9,003 nt of DNA, taken from assembly GCA_020848315.1 (NCBI GenBank), contig JADLAH010000030.1, positions 1 through 9,003 on the forward strand, read 5' to 3'. Origin of the DNA: Chitinophagales bacterium (GTDB lineage: Bacteria > Bacteroidota > Bacteroidia > Chitinophagales > JADIYW01). Both the position numbers and the translations under genes were made by a program. A model generated the notes under the pieces. That model was not told the origin of the DNA. It worked only from the letters and a program-made list of their open reading frames with translations, and did not search any database. Below, piece by piece: positions 1-6,825 of the stretch (positions are counted from its first letter, which is position 1; each line of letters begins with the position of its first letter).

Positions 1-155
1 GCATTCAGCGTGCCATTCGCCATTTCAGCACGTTCAATAGCTGCTTCCGTTACTTCCTGTACGCTTACTTTCTTTTGTGCAATGGCTGCTGCTACCGCTA
101 CGGCATCCATGTTGCCCAGCGCATCATCTCTGAAGACATTGATTGTTTTTTCCAT
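1..155 (-). CDS. Amidase-signature family protein, amino-terminal fragment
   Basis: Reading leftwards from ATG at 155-153, an open frame of 51 codons runs off the window edge. It begins MEKTINVFRDDALGNMDAVA and continues with the motif VSVQEVTEAAIERAEMANGTLNA split over residues 30-52. This resembles the helical start of amidase-signature enzymes (GatA, peptide and acyl amidases), where a 'D-A-x-x-[LV]-A-x-x-[IL]' helix is followed by 'S-x-x-E-[LV]-x-x-x-[AS]-I-x-R-x-x-x-x-N-x-x-[LI]-N-A'. Members hydrolyse amide bonds with a Ser-cisSer-Lys triad, which lies outside this window, so activity and substrate cannot be judged. The start is supported because the conserved helix begins about 15 residues in, as is usual. 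The gene is separated from the upstream monooxygenase gene by a terminator-like hairpin, so it probably has its own promoter in 156-209. GatA itself is a less likely identity than a stand-alone amidase, but cannot be excluded. Confidence 0.75.
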   Translation of the reverse strand, partial: MEKTINVFRDDALGNMDAVAVAAAIAQKKVSVQEVTEAAIERAEMANGTLN

Positions 156-174
156 ATAATGAATGTACGAAATA

Positions 175-190
175 TTTTCATTGATGAAAA
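175..190. promoter_or_regulatory. Perfect palindrome upstream of the amidase gene (possible operator)
   Basis: The sequence TTTTCATTGATGAAAA has 7-bp perfect inverted arms around a 2-bp centre. It lies about 20-35 nt upstream of the amidase ATG (155 on the minus strand), where a core promoter or operator would be expected. The compact symmetry fits a dimeric repressor site better than a terminator, since it is A/T-rich with almost no loop. The function is inferred only from position and symmetry. Confidence 0.3.
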
Positions 191-209
191 CAGATATCCG
201 GAATTGTAC

Positions 210-245
210 AATAAAGAAAGCCACCGATGTGGTGACTTTCTTATT
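210..245 (-). terminator. Probable intrinsic terminator after the monooxygenase gene
   Basis: Read on the minus strand, the hairpin starts 12 nt after the monooxygenase stop codon (260-258). One arm is 231-245 and the other 210-225, with loop 226-230. The stem pairs G/C-rich GGTG with CACC at the top, then CTTTC with GAAAG, then TATT with AATA, with one C/A mismatch (221/235) and one bulged A (213). The downstream arm on the minus strand ends in the T-rich run CTTTCTTTATT, as expected for a rho-independent terminator. The arms are nearly symmetric, so it may also act on the plus strand, but no plus-strand gene ends here. Confidence 0.7.
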
Positions 246-257
246 AGCAAAACGGTA

Positions 258-1763
258 TTATACCAATTCCGATTTCCTGGATTTTTTAGCGGATTGTAGG
301 ACGGTGGTGTAATCGTCCAACCGGATATTTTTGGTACGGTTGCGGTATTCCAGTGTGAAGCCCGGCCATACCGTATGGTTTCTGCCGTCTTCGCTGATAT
401 ACCAGCTTTTGCAGCCCGACTGCCATACAGTGCCCTGCAGTTTTTGCTGGATTTCCTTGTTGAAGCTGTCCTGTACGGATTTTTTCACCTCGATGGAACG
501 GATGCCCTGCGCCTGCATTTTCTTCAGGGCATCTATGATATAATTCGTCTGCGACTCAATCATATAAATCATGGAGTTGTGACCAAGTCCGGTATTGGGT
601 CCGAGCATCATGAACATGTTTGGGAAGCCATGCACGGTGGTGCCGTAATAGGCTTCCGGCCCGTTTTTAAAGGCTTCCGTAAAGGTGATGCCACCGCGCC
701 CACGGACATCGTAATACTGAAAACTGTCTGCTACGTGGAATCCTGTGCCCAGAATTACGGCATCAATTTTTCTTTCTCTACCATCTTTTGTCACTACACT
801 GTCTTTGGTGAAATGGTCTATGCCATCTGTCACCACTTCCAGATTAGGCTGTGCCAGTGCCGGATAGTAATTATTGGACAACAATACGCGCTTGCAACCC
901 AACCGGTAGGTGGGCGTCAGTTTTTTGCGGAGCGCCGGATCTTTGATATACTTGTTGATGTGCAGTTTGCCCAAAACTTCACCCATTTTCAGGATATTCT
1001 CATTGTAAATCATGCCCACCACCTGCGCTTCATTCAGGTAATAAATGAAATCGCGGCTCAGCCGTTGTGTCAGTGGCAATTTCTCAAACAAAGTGTGTTC
1101 CGTAGCGGAAAAAGGTTTATCCGGTTTCGGCAATATCCATGGCGCAGTGCGCTGCATCAGGTATAGTTGTTTCACCTTTGGCTGAATTTCCGGCACAAAC
1201 TGAATGGCGCTGGCACCGGTGCCGATGACGCATACATTTTTGTTGCGCAAGTCATACGAGTGATTCCATTGTGCGGAGTGGAATACCTCGCCCTTGAAAT
1301 CCTGTATGCCGGCAATATTAGGAATACTCGGTAGGTGGAGCGGGCCATTGCCAAATACCACTATATCCGCTTTCAGTTTTTCTCCCTTTTTGTTGGTGAG
1401 TTCCCAGGTAGCTTCTTCTTCATCGTATTGGGAACTGCTTACCTCCCAATTGAACAGGATGTGTTCTCTGAGTCCGTATTTGTCGACGCAATGTTTGGTG
1501 TATTCTAAAATTTCCGCCTGTGCGGAATATTCTTTCGTCCAGTTTGGATTGGGTTCAAATGAATAAGAGTACAAGTTGGATTTTACATCACAGGCCGCAC
1601 CCGGATAGGTGTTGTCGCGCCAGGTGCCACCTACATCACTCGCTTTTTCCACAATCTTGAAATGATGGAAGCCCGCTTTTTTTAATTGAATGCCAACGCA
1701 GATGCCGGAAAATCCGGTGCCGGTAATCAGGACAGATATATCTTTTTGTGCAGCCATATGCAT
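258..1763 (-). CDS. Flavin-containing Baeyer-Villiger-type monooxygenase (CzcO-like)
   Basis: This is a 501-residue class B flavoprotein monooxygenase, which would use FAD, NADPH and O2 to insert oxygen next to a carbonyl or to oxidise a soft nucleophile in the cytoplasm. Visible motifs in order are: the FAD Rossmann loop GTGFSG (15-20) with ribose-binding E39; GGTWRDNTYPGAACD (45-59), which fits the Baeyer-Villiger pattern [AG]GxWxxxx[FY]P[GM]xxxD; the fingerprint FKGEVFHSAQWN (156-167), which matches FxGxxxHxxxW except that N replaces the usual final P or D; the NADPH Rossmann loop GTGASA (181-186); and a late GTGFH segment. The length is normal for the family. The gene starts ATG-CAT-ATG, so Met1 (1763) or Met3 (1757) could be used; Met3 leaves a more typical short lead into the first strand. 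It is transcribed away from the aminotransferase gene across a 105-bp gap. The substrate is unknown. Confidence 0.88.
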   Translation of the reverse strand: MHMAAQKDISVLITGTGFSGICVGIQLKKAGFHHFKIVEKASDVGGTWRDNTYPGAACDVKSNLYSYSFEPNPNWTKEYSAQAEILEYTKHCVDKYGLREHILFNWEVSSSQYDEEEATWELTNKKGEKLKADIVVFGNGPLHLPSIPNIAGIQDFKGEVFHSAQWNHSYDLRNKNVCVIGTGASAIQFVPEIQPKVKQLYLMQRTAPWILPKPDKPFSATEHTLFEKLPLTQRLSRDFIYYLNEAQVVGMIYNENILKMGEVLGKLHINKYIKDPALRKKLTPTYRLGCKRVLLSNNYYPALAQPNLEVVTDGIDHFTKDSVVTKDGRERKIDAVILGTGFHVADSFQYYDVRGRGGITFTEAFKNGPEAYYGTTVHGFPNMFMMLGPNTGLGHNSMIYMIESQTNYIIDALKKMQAQGIRSIEVKKSVQDSFNKEIQQKLQGTVWQSGCKSWYISEDGRNHTVWPGFTLEYRNRTKNIRLDDYTTVLQSAKKSRKSELV

Positions 1764-1856
1764 ACATTTATTTTAGTAAAGTTAGGCCAAATCCGGTGCA
1801 ATAGTCTGTACATAAGCTAATTTATTGGGGTCAAAAAATAAGTACTCATTTATTAA

Positions 1857-1864
1857 TATCTTTG
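1857..1864 (+). promoter_or_regulatory. Bacteroidota-type -7 box (TAnnTTTG) before the aminotransferase gene
   Basis: TATCTTTG is an exact match to the TAnnTTTG -7 element recognised by the primary sigma factor of Bacteroidota. It ends only 4 nt before the ATG at 1869, so transcription would begin at or almost at the start codon. No TTTG -33 element is seen at the usual spacing; the nearest TTG (1825-1827) is too far upstream. The surrounding 1800-1868 is strongly A/T-rich, as expected of a promoter. The box is seen directly; its activity is inferred. Confidence 0.5.
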
Positions 1865-1868
1865 CACT

Positions 1869-3062
1869 ATGCCAACACAGCGACAACTCTTTCTGCAACA
1901 TGTGGCGCAAACATCGGATGCTCCGCTGGCCATAGAAGTAGACCATGCTTCCGGCGTATTTCTTTACGATAGTTCCGGCAAAAAATACATCGATCTGATT
2001 TCGGGTATCGGTGTCAGCGCTTTGGGACATTGCCATCCGGCAATTGTGAAAGCCATTCAGGAGCAAACCGCGAAATATGCCCACACGATGGTATATGGCG
2101 AATATATACAGTCGCCGCAGGTGCAGCTGGCTACGATACTGACGGACTTGTTGCCCGAAAAACTCAATTCGGTATATTTCACCAACTCAGGCGCGGAAGC
2201 CACTGAAGGAGCCATGAAACTCGCCAAGCGCTACACGGGAAGGACAGAGATTATTTCCTGTTATAATTCTTACCATGGCAGCACGCAGGGCGCGCTGAGT
2301 TTGCTGGGCGATGAATATTTCAAATCTAAATTCAGACCTTTGCTGCCGGATACCAGACAGATTCGCTACGGTCATCCTGAAGATATCTCTCTTATTACGA
2401 ACCGGACAGCCGCCGTGTTTATGGAGCCTGTGCAGGCGGAAGCGGGCGTGATTGTGCCGGATGCAGCATATCTGCAAGCCGTCAGACAGCGCTGCAATGA
2501 AACGGGCACCTTGCTGGTGCTGGATGAAATTCAAACCGGCTGCGGTAGGACCGGCACTTTGTTTCGCTTTCAGGCAGCCGGAATAACACCGGATATTCTG
2601 CTGGTCGGAAAGGCTTTCGGCGGCGGACTTCCACTGGCAGCTTTCGTGTCAGATATACAAATAATGCAGGTGTTGCAGCAGCATCCCGTCTTGGGGCATA
2701 TCACCACATTCGGCGGTAATGCCGTTTGCTGTGCGGCAGGACTGGCCTCTCTGCAGGAAATTGAATCGAAGAAGCTATATCTGGAGGTGGATCGGAAATC
2801 CCGGCTTTTCCTGACTTTGTTGCAGCATCCGGCCATCAAAAAAATAAATCATTGCGGCCTGATAATGGCCTTATATCTGGATAATTTTGATAACCTGAGA
2901 AAGGTGATTGCAGAATGTCTGGAAAACGGACTCATCACGGATTGGTTTCTGTTTGCCAACAACTGTATGCGCATCGCGCCGCCGCTGATTATCAGTGATG
3001 ACGAGATTCAGCTGGCATGTCAGATTATTTTGCGGGCATTGGATAAAGTATATCAGCAATAG
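1869..3062 (+). CDS. Class III (ArgD-like) PLP-dependent aminotransferase
   Basis: This 397-residue protein belongs to the acetylornithine/ornithine aminotransferase family (fold type I, cytoplasmic). It exchanges an amino group between an omega-amino acid derivative and 2-oxoglutarate using pyridoxal phosphate. Visible landmarks are the cofactor phosphate-binding NSGAEAT (106-112), the ring-stacking SYHGST (134-139), FMEPVQAEAGV (184-194), the pyridine-nitrogen aspartate D219 in LDEIQTGCGRTGTLF, the Schiff-base lysine K248 in GKAFGGGLP, TTFGGN (279-284), and the late MRIAPPLIIS strand (367-376). No catalytic residue is missing and the length is standard. The start at 1869 is supported because N-terminal MPTQRQLFLQH matches Bacteroidota relatives and no in-frame ATG follows for about 70 codons. 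The next gene begins on the base after this stop codon, implying translational coupling with a flippase. Acetylornithine aminotransferase is the default reading, but its place at the head of a glycan cluster leaves a precursor-making role open. Confidence 0.85.
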   Translation: MPTQRQLFLQHVAQTSDAPLAIEVDHASGVFLYDSSGKKYIDLISGIGVSALGHCHPAIVKAIQEQTAKYAHTMVYGEYIQSPQVQLATILTDLLPEKLNSVYFTNSGAEATEGAMKLAKRYTGRTEIISCYNSYHGSTQGALSLLGDEYFKSKFRPLLPDTRQIRYGHPEDISLITNRTAAVFMEPVQAEAGVIVPDAAYLQAVRQRCNETGTLLVLDEIQTGCGRTGTLFRFQAAGITPDILLVGKAFGGGLPLAAFVSDIQIMQVLQQHPVLGHITTFGGNAVCCAAGLASLQEIESKKLYLEVDRKSRLFLTLLQHPAIKKINHCGLIMALYLDNFDNLRKVIAECLENGLITDWFLFANNCMRIAPPLIISDDEIQLACQIILRALDKVYQQ

Positions 3063-4523
3063 ATGAAGAAGTCTTTTGTATTCAACCTCTTTTTCATGGT
3101 CTTTGTCAATATGCTGATAAAGCCATTCTGGGTGTTTGGCGTTGACCGCACGGTGCAGAACGAAATAGGAGAGGCCGAATACGGATTGTATTTCGCGATT
3201 TTCAATTTTACCTATCTGTTTCAGATTCTGCTGGATTTCGGATTTCAGAATTACAACAGCAGAGAAGTGGCGGCCGACCACAGGAAAATAAACACGCTGC
3301 TGCCGGATATAGTGACGTTTAAGATTATACTACTCTTGTTTTATGTCTTGCTCTGTGTGGCGGTGGCTTATCCGCTGGGCTATCTTTCCCATTCTTTCAT
3401 CTGGATAATTCTGTTGAATCAGATTCTGCTTTCCTTCAATATTTACTGGCGTTCCAACGTGTCCGCGCACCAGCATTTCATTACAGATGCTTTACTGTCA
3501 GTGCTGGATAAACTGCTGATGATTGTTTTCTGCAGCATACTGATTTGGGGTAATATACCGGCACTTCCGCTGACGGTATTCAACTTTGCAATGGCACAAT
3601 TGCTGGCGTATGGCATCACCTTTGTGGTGTGCATGTGGGCAGCGCTCCGACTAACGGACAGACTGCATTTTCAGGTGCATTTCGGCAGACTGAAGACAAT
3701 AGCAGTGGAGACGATGCCGTATGCCGTTATACATTTTCTGATGACCACTTATTATCGTATAGACGCGGTGATGCTGGAGCAACTGCAGGGCGCAAACGGC
3801 GCGCTGGAAAGCGGGATTTATGCACAGGGTTATCGCATTATGGAGGCGCTGAATAATATCGGTTATCTGCTGGCAGCGGTATTACTGCCTTTGTTTGCTT
3901 ACAAATTGGCCAAAAGTCAACAGATTAAAACGGTCTTGAAATCCGGTTTGTCCATCATGTTTTGTGTGGCTGTGTCAATTATCATTTGCCTGTTCTGGTA
4001 TAGAATGGATATTATAGTATTGTTGTATAAATCATCTCAGCCACAGTATGCCGCACAGGTTTTCGGATGTCTGCTGCTGAACTTTTTTCCGGTAGCGATG
4101 CTTTATGTGATAGGCACCCTGTTGACCGCCAACCAGAATTTTCGGTGGATGATAGCCTCGCTGGTTATTGCTGTTGTGTTGAATATCGTGCTGAACTACT
4201 ACTGGATACAGTCGCGCGGCGCCTTCGGCGCCGCGCTCGCTACGCTTGCCACACAATTGTTTATGTTGTGTAGCTATACCATCTATGGTGTCTACATATT
4301 CCAACTGAGGGTGCGCCTGAAATATGTCGCACAACTGGCACTGTTTGCAGGAGCCTGCCTCGTATTGGTCTTCCTGCTTGATAGCGTACATTGGTTTGCG
4401 GATGATTTGAAAAACATGGGCATGCGGATGTTGCTGTATTTTGTATCCGTTCCGGTGTTGGCTCTCCTCAGTGGACTGGTAGGCAGACAAACCCTTGCGC
4501 TGAAAGTGGGTATTGCCGAATAA
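3063..4523 (+). CDS. Wzx-type polysaccharide flippase (oligosaccharide flippase family)
   Basis: This 486-residue, very hydrophobic protein has about 12-14 predicted membrane segments, matching the polysaccharide transport branch of the MATE/MVF superfamily. Such proteins flip undecaprenyl-linked oligosaccharide units from the cytoplasmic to the periplasmic face of the inner membrane. Family-like stretches are the early TVQNEIGEAEYGLYFA and LLDFGFQNYNSREVA, a central TTYYRIDAVMLEQLQG followed by GIYAQGYRIMEAL, and the late RGAFGAALAT (385-394) within a membrane segment. Its ATG abuts the aminotransferase stop TAG (3060-3062) with no spacer, so it is probably co-translated. It is followed 51 nt later by a Wzz-like gene and then a Wzy/WaaL-family gene, which strongly supports a flippase role rather than a drug exporter. 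A perfect all-G/C hairpin lies in its coding sequence at 4214-4236. The transported glycan is unknown. The shorthand wzx is by family only. Confidence 0.87.
   Translation: MKKSFVFNLFFMVFVNMLIKPFWVFGVDRTVQNEIGEAEYGLYFAIFNFTYLFQILLDFGFQNYNSREVAADHRKINTLLPDIVTFKIILLLFYVLLCVAVAYPLGYLSHSFIWIILLNQILLSFNIYWRSNVSAHQHFITDALLSVLDKLLMIVFCSILIWGNIPALPLTVFNFAMAQLLAYGITFVVCMWAALRLTDRLHFQVHFGRLKTIAVETMPYAVIHFLMTTYYRIDAVMLEQLQGANGALESGIYAQGYRIMEALNNIGYLLAAVLLPLFAYKLAKSQQIKTVLKSGLSIMFCVAVSIIICLFWYRMDIIVLLYKSSQPQYAAQVFGCLLLNFFPVAMLYVIGTLLTANQNFRWMIASLVIAVVLNIVLNYYWIQSRGAFGAALATLATQLFMLCSYTIYGVYIFQLRVRLKYVAQLALFAGACLVLVFLLDSVHWFADDLKNMGMRMLLYFVSVPVLALLSGLVGRQTLALKVGIAE
4214..4236 (+). repeat. Perfect 10-bp all-G/C inverted repeat inside the flippase gene
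   Basis: The arms GCGCGGCGCC (4214-4223) and GGCGCCGCGC (4227-4236) pair perfectly around the triplet TTC. All ten pairs are G-C, which stands out in a gene that is otherwise of mid-range composition. In protein terms it covers codons for S-R-G-A-F-G-A-A-L (384-392), a conserved small-residue motif of flippases, so some of the composition comes from Gly/Ala codons. No T-run follows, so it is not a standard terminator. Confidence 0.75.
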
Positions 4524-4538
4524 TTCGATTTCTTTTCT

Positions 4539-4546
4539 TATTTTTG
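4539..4546 (+). promoter_or_regulatory. Possible internal promoter (-7 box TATTTTTG) before the Wzz-like gene
   Basis: TATTTTTG fits TAnnTTTG and lies 28 nt upstream of the Wzz-like ATG at 4575. A TTG at 4513-4515 lies 23 nt before it and could serve as a weak -33 element. The 51-bp gap that holds it is the largest within the four-gene block, so an internal promoter is reasonable. A T-rich stretch makes chance matches likely, so support is modest. Confidence 0.35.
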
Positions 4547-4574
4547 ATTACATCATCTCACTCAATACTTCTGC

Positions 4575-5390
4575 ATGCTTGATATCATCAAAATGGTCGT
4601 AAAATGGAAAAAGCAGCTGCTTTTGCTCGTGCTTTTGGCCATGGTGGCAAGTGCCATCGTTACCATGCCGGCAATCATGCCGCCATATTATCAGTCCAAA
4701 ATCATATTTTATCTCTCCAATCCTGCAAGTACGGACAGGGCGGCCTTGTTTAACAACCTGGAAGGTGGCGGTGTCAGCATGTTTGGCGGAAAAGAGGATG
4801 TCAATCGCTTTCTGTCCATTCTTAATTCCGCACCGGTAAGCAAGTCGATAATTGATAAGTTTGATTTGGGGAAACATTACAACATAGAAGCCGATAATCA
4901 GCAGTTGTTTGATTATTATACCCAAAAAGAATTCGCCGGCAACTTCAAAGCTATCCGGAATGAACTTGGCGCGATAGAAGTGTCCGTGCTGGATACTGAT
5001 AATCGGCTGGCGGCGGCAATGGTGAAAGAGATTGTGCACCTGTCAGATTCCATTTATCGTTCACTCATTATGGAGAATAAATCCACCGTACTCACCCTGA
5101 TAGATAAACAAATTGCGGAAAAACGCGCATCCCTGCAGGGAGGCGGTTCGGATGCACAGGAAGAGGAATTGTTGAAATTGTTGTCTATCCGCGATCAGTA
5201 TGCGGTGTCTTCCTCTGCAGCATTCAAAACTTTGTATGTGGTAGAGGAGCCTTTCCCTGCTGTCAAAAAAACAAAACCTGTGCGCTGGTTGGCGGTAGTG
5301 TCTTCCGCTTTGGCGGCATTGCTGGCCGGAGTGTTTTTTGCCCTGCTAATAGAATTGTACCGACATGCAGAACAGTACAAGGATAAGTAA
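4575..5390 (+). CDS. Short Wzz-like polysaccharide chain-length determinant protein
   Basis: This 271-residue protein has the layout of Wzz/polysaccharide co-polymerases: a short cytoplasmic start, a first membrane segment at about residues 14-32, a periplasmic region of roughly 200 residues, a proline-bearing stretch EEPFPAVKKTKPVRW (224-238), and a second membrane segment at about 238-259 with a short charged tail. The periplasmic part begins YYQSKIIFYLSNP, as in Wzz proteins, and contains charged helical stretches likely to form a coiled coil (about 165-205). There is no carboxyl tyrosine-kinase domain, so it is of the regulator-only type. It is short for the family, which usually has about 300-370 residues. 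Such proteins oligomerise in the inner membrane and set the modal chain length made by Wzy. It follows the flippase gene by 51 nt and overlaps the polymerase/ligase gene by 26 nt, consistent with that partnership. Confidence 0.78.
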   Translation: MLDIIKMVVKWKKQLLLLVLLAMVASAIVTMPAIMPPYYQSKIIFYLSNPASTDRAALFNNLEGGGVSMFGGKEDVNRFLSILNSAPVSKSIIDKFDLGKHYNIEADNQQLFDYYTQKEFAGNFKAIRNELGAIEVSVLDTDNRLAAAMVKEIVHLSDSIYRSLIMENKSTVLTLIDKQIAEKRASLQGGGSDAQEEELLKLLSIRDQYAVSSSAAFKTLYVVEEPFPAVKKTKPVRWLAVVSSALAALLAGVFFALLIELYRHAEQYKDK

Positions 5391-6825
5391 ACCGGATTCA
5401 TTCATTACACCGGTTGTCCTGTTCTGGATAATAGGTGTTATTTCTGTCATAACTTTTTGTGTCGCGGCCTATACAGAACAAAGGGCGGTGTACCTCTTGC
5501 CGTTCGGAGTGGCACTTGCCGCCCTGCTGGCACTTCGTGTCCGTTGGTTTTTCTATTTGATGTTGTTGGCCTTGCCGCTTTCGGTGGAAACTTATCTCGG
5601 CGACTTTGGCACTGACTTGCCTTCCGAGCCGCTGGTCGTGATGCTTGCTGTAGCTATGTTGCTGCGGCTGGTGACAGAGGATGCAGGTGTATTAAAAAAA
5701 ATGCTCAGACATCCAATTGTATTTCTATTACTGCTGCAATTTGGCTGGAGTTGCTGGGTGACGCTCTTCTCTACAGACGTTTTCGTGTCGGTGAAATACC
5801 TGCTGGCAAAATCGTGGTACCTGCTCGGTTTTTTTGTTGCCGTAGTATTGCTGTTGCGGGATGAAAGGTATATCCGGACATTTTTCTGGTGTCTGTTCAT
5901 GCCGACTTTTGGCAGTGTCGTATTTATTCTGGTGAAACACGCTACGCTTGATTTTGAATTTGACAGTATCCAAAAAGCGGTGTCACCTATTTATCGCAAT
6001 CATGTCAATTATGCCGTATTTATTACCATGTTGCTGCCTTTTATTTTTCTGGCGAAATCATGGTATCCCGCATCTTCCGTACGACATAAACTATTGAAGT
6101 TTGCTATTCCGGTTTTTTTACTGGCTATTTATTTTTCCTACACACGAGGAGCCTGGCTCGCTACCGTAGGAATGCTTTTGTATGCCGTGGTACTGAAAAG
6201 AAACTGGACGAAGCCTGTGTTGTTGCTGGGCTTAGCAGGTGTAGTCTTGTTTGCAGGATATCTGTGGAAGGATAATCACTACCTTAAATTTGCGCCGGAT
6301 TTTGAACATACGATTTATCATGATGACCTGTCGGAGCACTTGTCTTCTACATTCGAAATGAAAGACATGAGTACGGTGGAGCGCTTTTACCGCTGGATTG
6401 CGGCGGTACGTTTATTCGAAGAGCATCCGTGGACGGGAGTCGGACCGAATAACTTTGTAAGCAATTACAAGGCACATGCCGTTACGGCTTATGAAACATA
6501 TATCAGTGATAACGAAGAAAGGTCGACAGTGCATAATTATATGCTCTTATTGCTGACAGAACAAGGAGCACCTGCTGCTGTGATGTACGTTGTATTGGTG
6601 GTAGTTGTTTTGTTGATAGTGCAAAACGGCTATAATGCTGCTCAGCCGAAAGCCGCGAAGCTCTATATGGCGATAGGCGCATGTTTGGTGGTGTTTATAT
6701 TTAACAACACACTCAGCGATTTGGTGGAAGCCAATAAAGTAGGGTCGTTGTATTTTATGTGCCTCGGAATGTTGGTATTGTTGAGCACGGGTCTGTTGCG
6801 TATTTCTGAAGAAGAAAATGCTTAA
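5365..6825 (+). CDS. O-antigen polymerase/ligase family membrane protein (Wzy/WaaL-like)
   Basis: This 486-residue polytopic inner-membrane protein has about a dozen or more hydrophobic segments and belongs to the O-antigen ligase/polymerase superfamily (Wzy_C). Telling elements are YTRGAW (259-264, with the conserved Arg), a large periplasmic loop at about 303-395, RWIAAVRLFEEHPWTGVG (343-360) followed by PNNF, and the end-of-loop VHNYMLLLLTEQG (389-401), whose His390-Asn391 matches the conserved H-N pair of WaaL/Wzy proteins. Members join lipid-linked repeat units or transfer the chain to lipid A-core at the periplasmic face. Polymerase and ligase cannot be told apart from sequence alone; the neighbouring flippase and Wzz-like gene slightly favour polymerase. 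ATG 5365 lies inside the Wzz-like gene in the +1 frame, placing a short polar tail before the first membrane segment; the next Met is far inside the protein. The stop overlaps that of the convergent phosphatase gene. Confidence 0.85.
   Translation: MQNSTRISKPDSFITPVVLFWIIGVISVITFCVAAYTEQRAVYLLPFGVALAALLALRVRWFFYLMLLALPLSVETYLGDFGTDLPSEPLVVMLAVAMLLRLVTEDAGVLKKMLRHPIVFLLLLQFGWSCWVTLFSTDVFVSVKYLLAKSWYLLGFFVAVVLLLRDERYIRTFFWCLFMPTFGSVVFILVKHATLDFEFDSIQKAVSPIYRNHVNYAVFITMLLPFIFLAKSWYPASSVRHKLLKFAIPVFLLAIYFSYTRGAWLATVGMLLYAVVLKRNWTKPVLLLGLAGVVLFAGYLWKDNHYLKFAPDFEHTIYHDDLSEHLSSTFEMKDMSTVERFYRWIAAVRLFEEHPWTGVGPNNFVSNYKAHAVTAYETYISDNEERSTVHNYMLLLLTEQGAPAAVMYVVLVVVVLLIVQNGYNAAQPKAAKLYMAIGACLVVFIFNNTLSDLVEANKVGSLYFMCLGMLVLLSTGLLRISEEENA

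Noticed and set aside
75..299. 74-codon plus-strand open frame across the left intergenic gap
   Set aside because: It runs antisense through the amidase start and the terminator hairpin; the protein has no family features.
375..1166. 263-codon open frame on the plus strand
   Set aside because: It lies entirely antisense to the well-supported monooxygenase gene, has no recognisable motif and no promoter, and is best explained as a shadow of codon bias.
1764..1868. Minus-strand promoter for the monooxygenase (TAACTTTA at 1784-1777)
   Set aside because: It differs from TAnnTTTG in the last base and has no -33 element at suitable spacing, so it is not reported as a feature.
4032..4490. 152-codon minus-strand frame within the flippase gene
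   Set aside because: Antisense to a clear membrane protein; its His/Gln-rich content is what antisense reading of hydrophobic codons gives.
4548..5039. 163-codon minus-strand frame over the Wzz-like gene
   Set aside because: Antisense to a gene with clear Wzz layout; no motif of its own.
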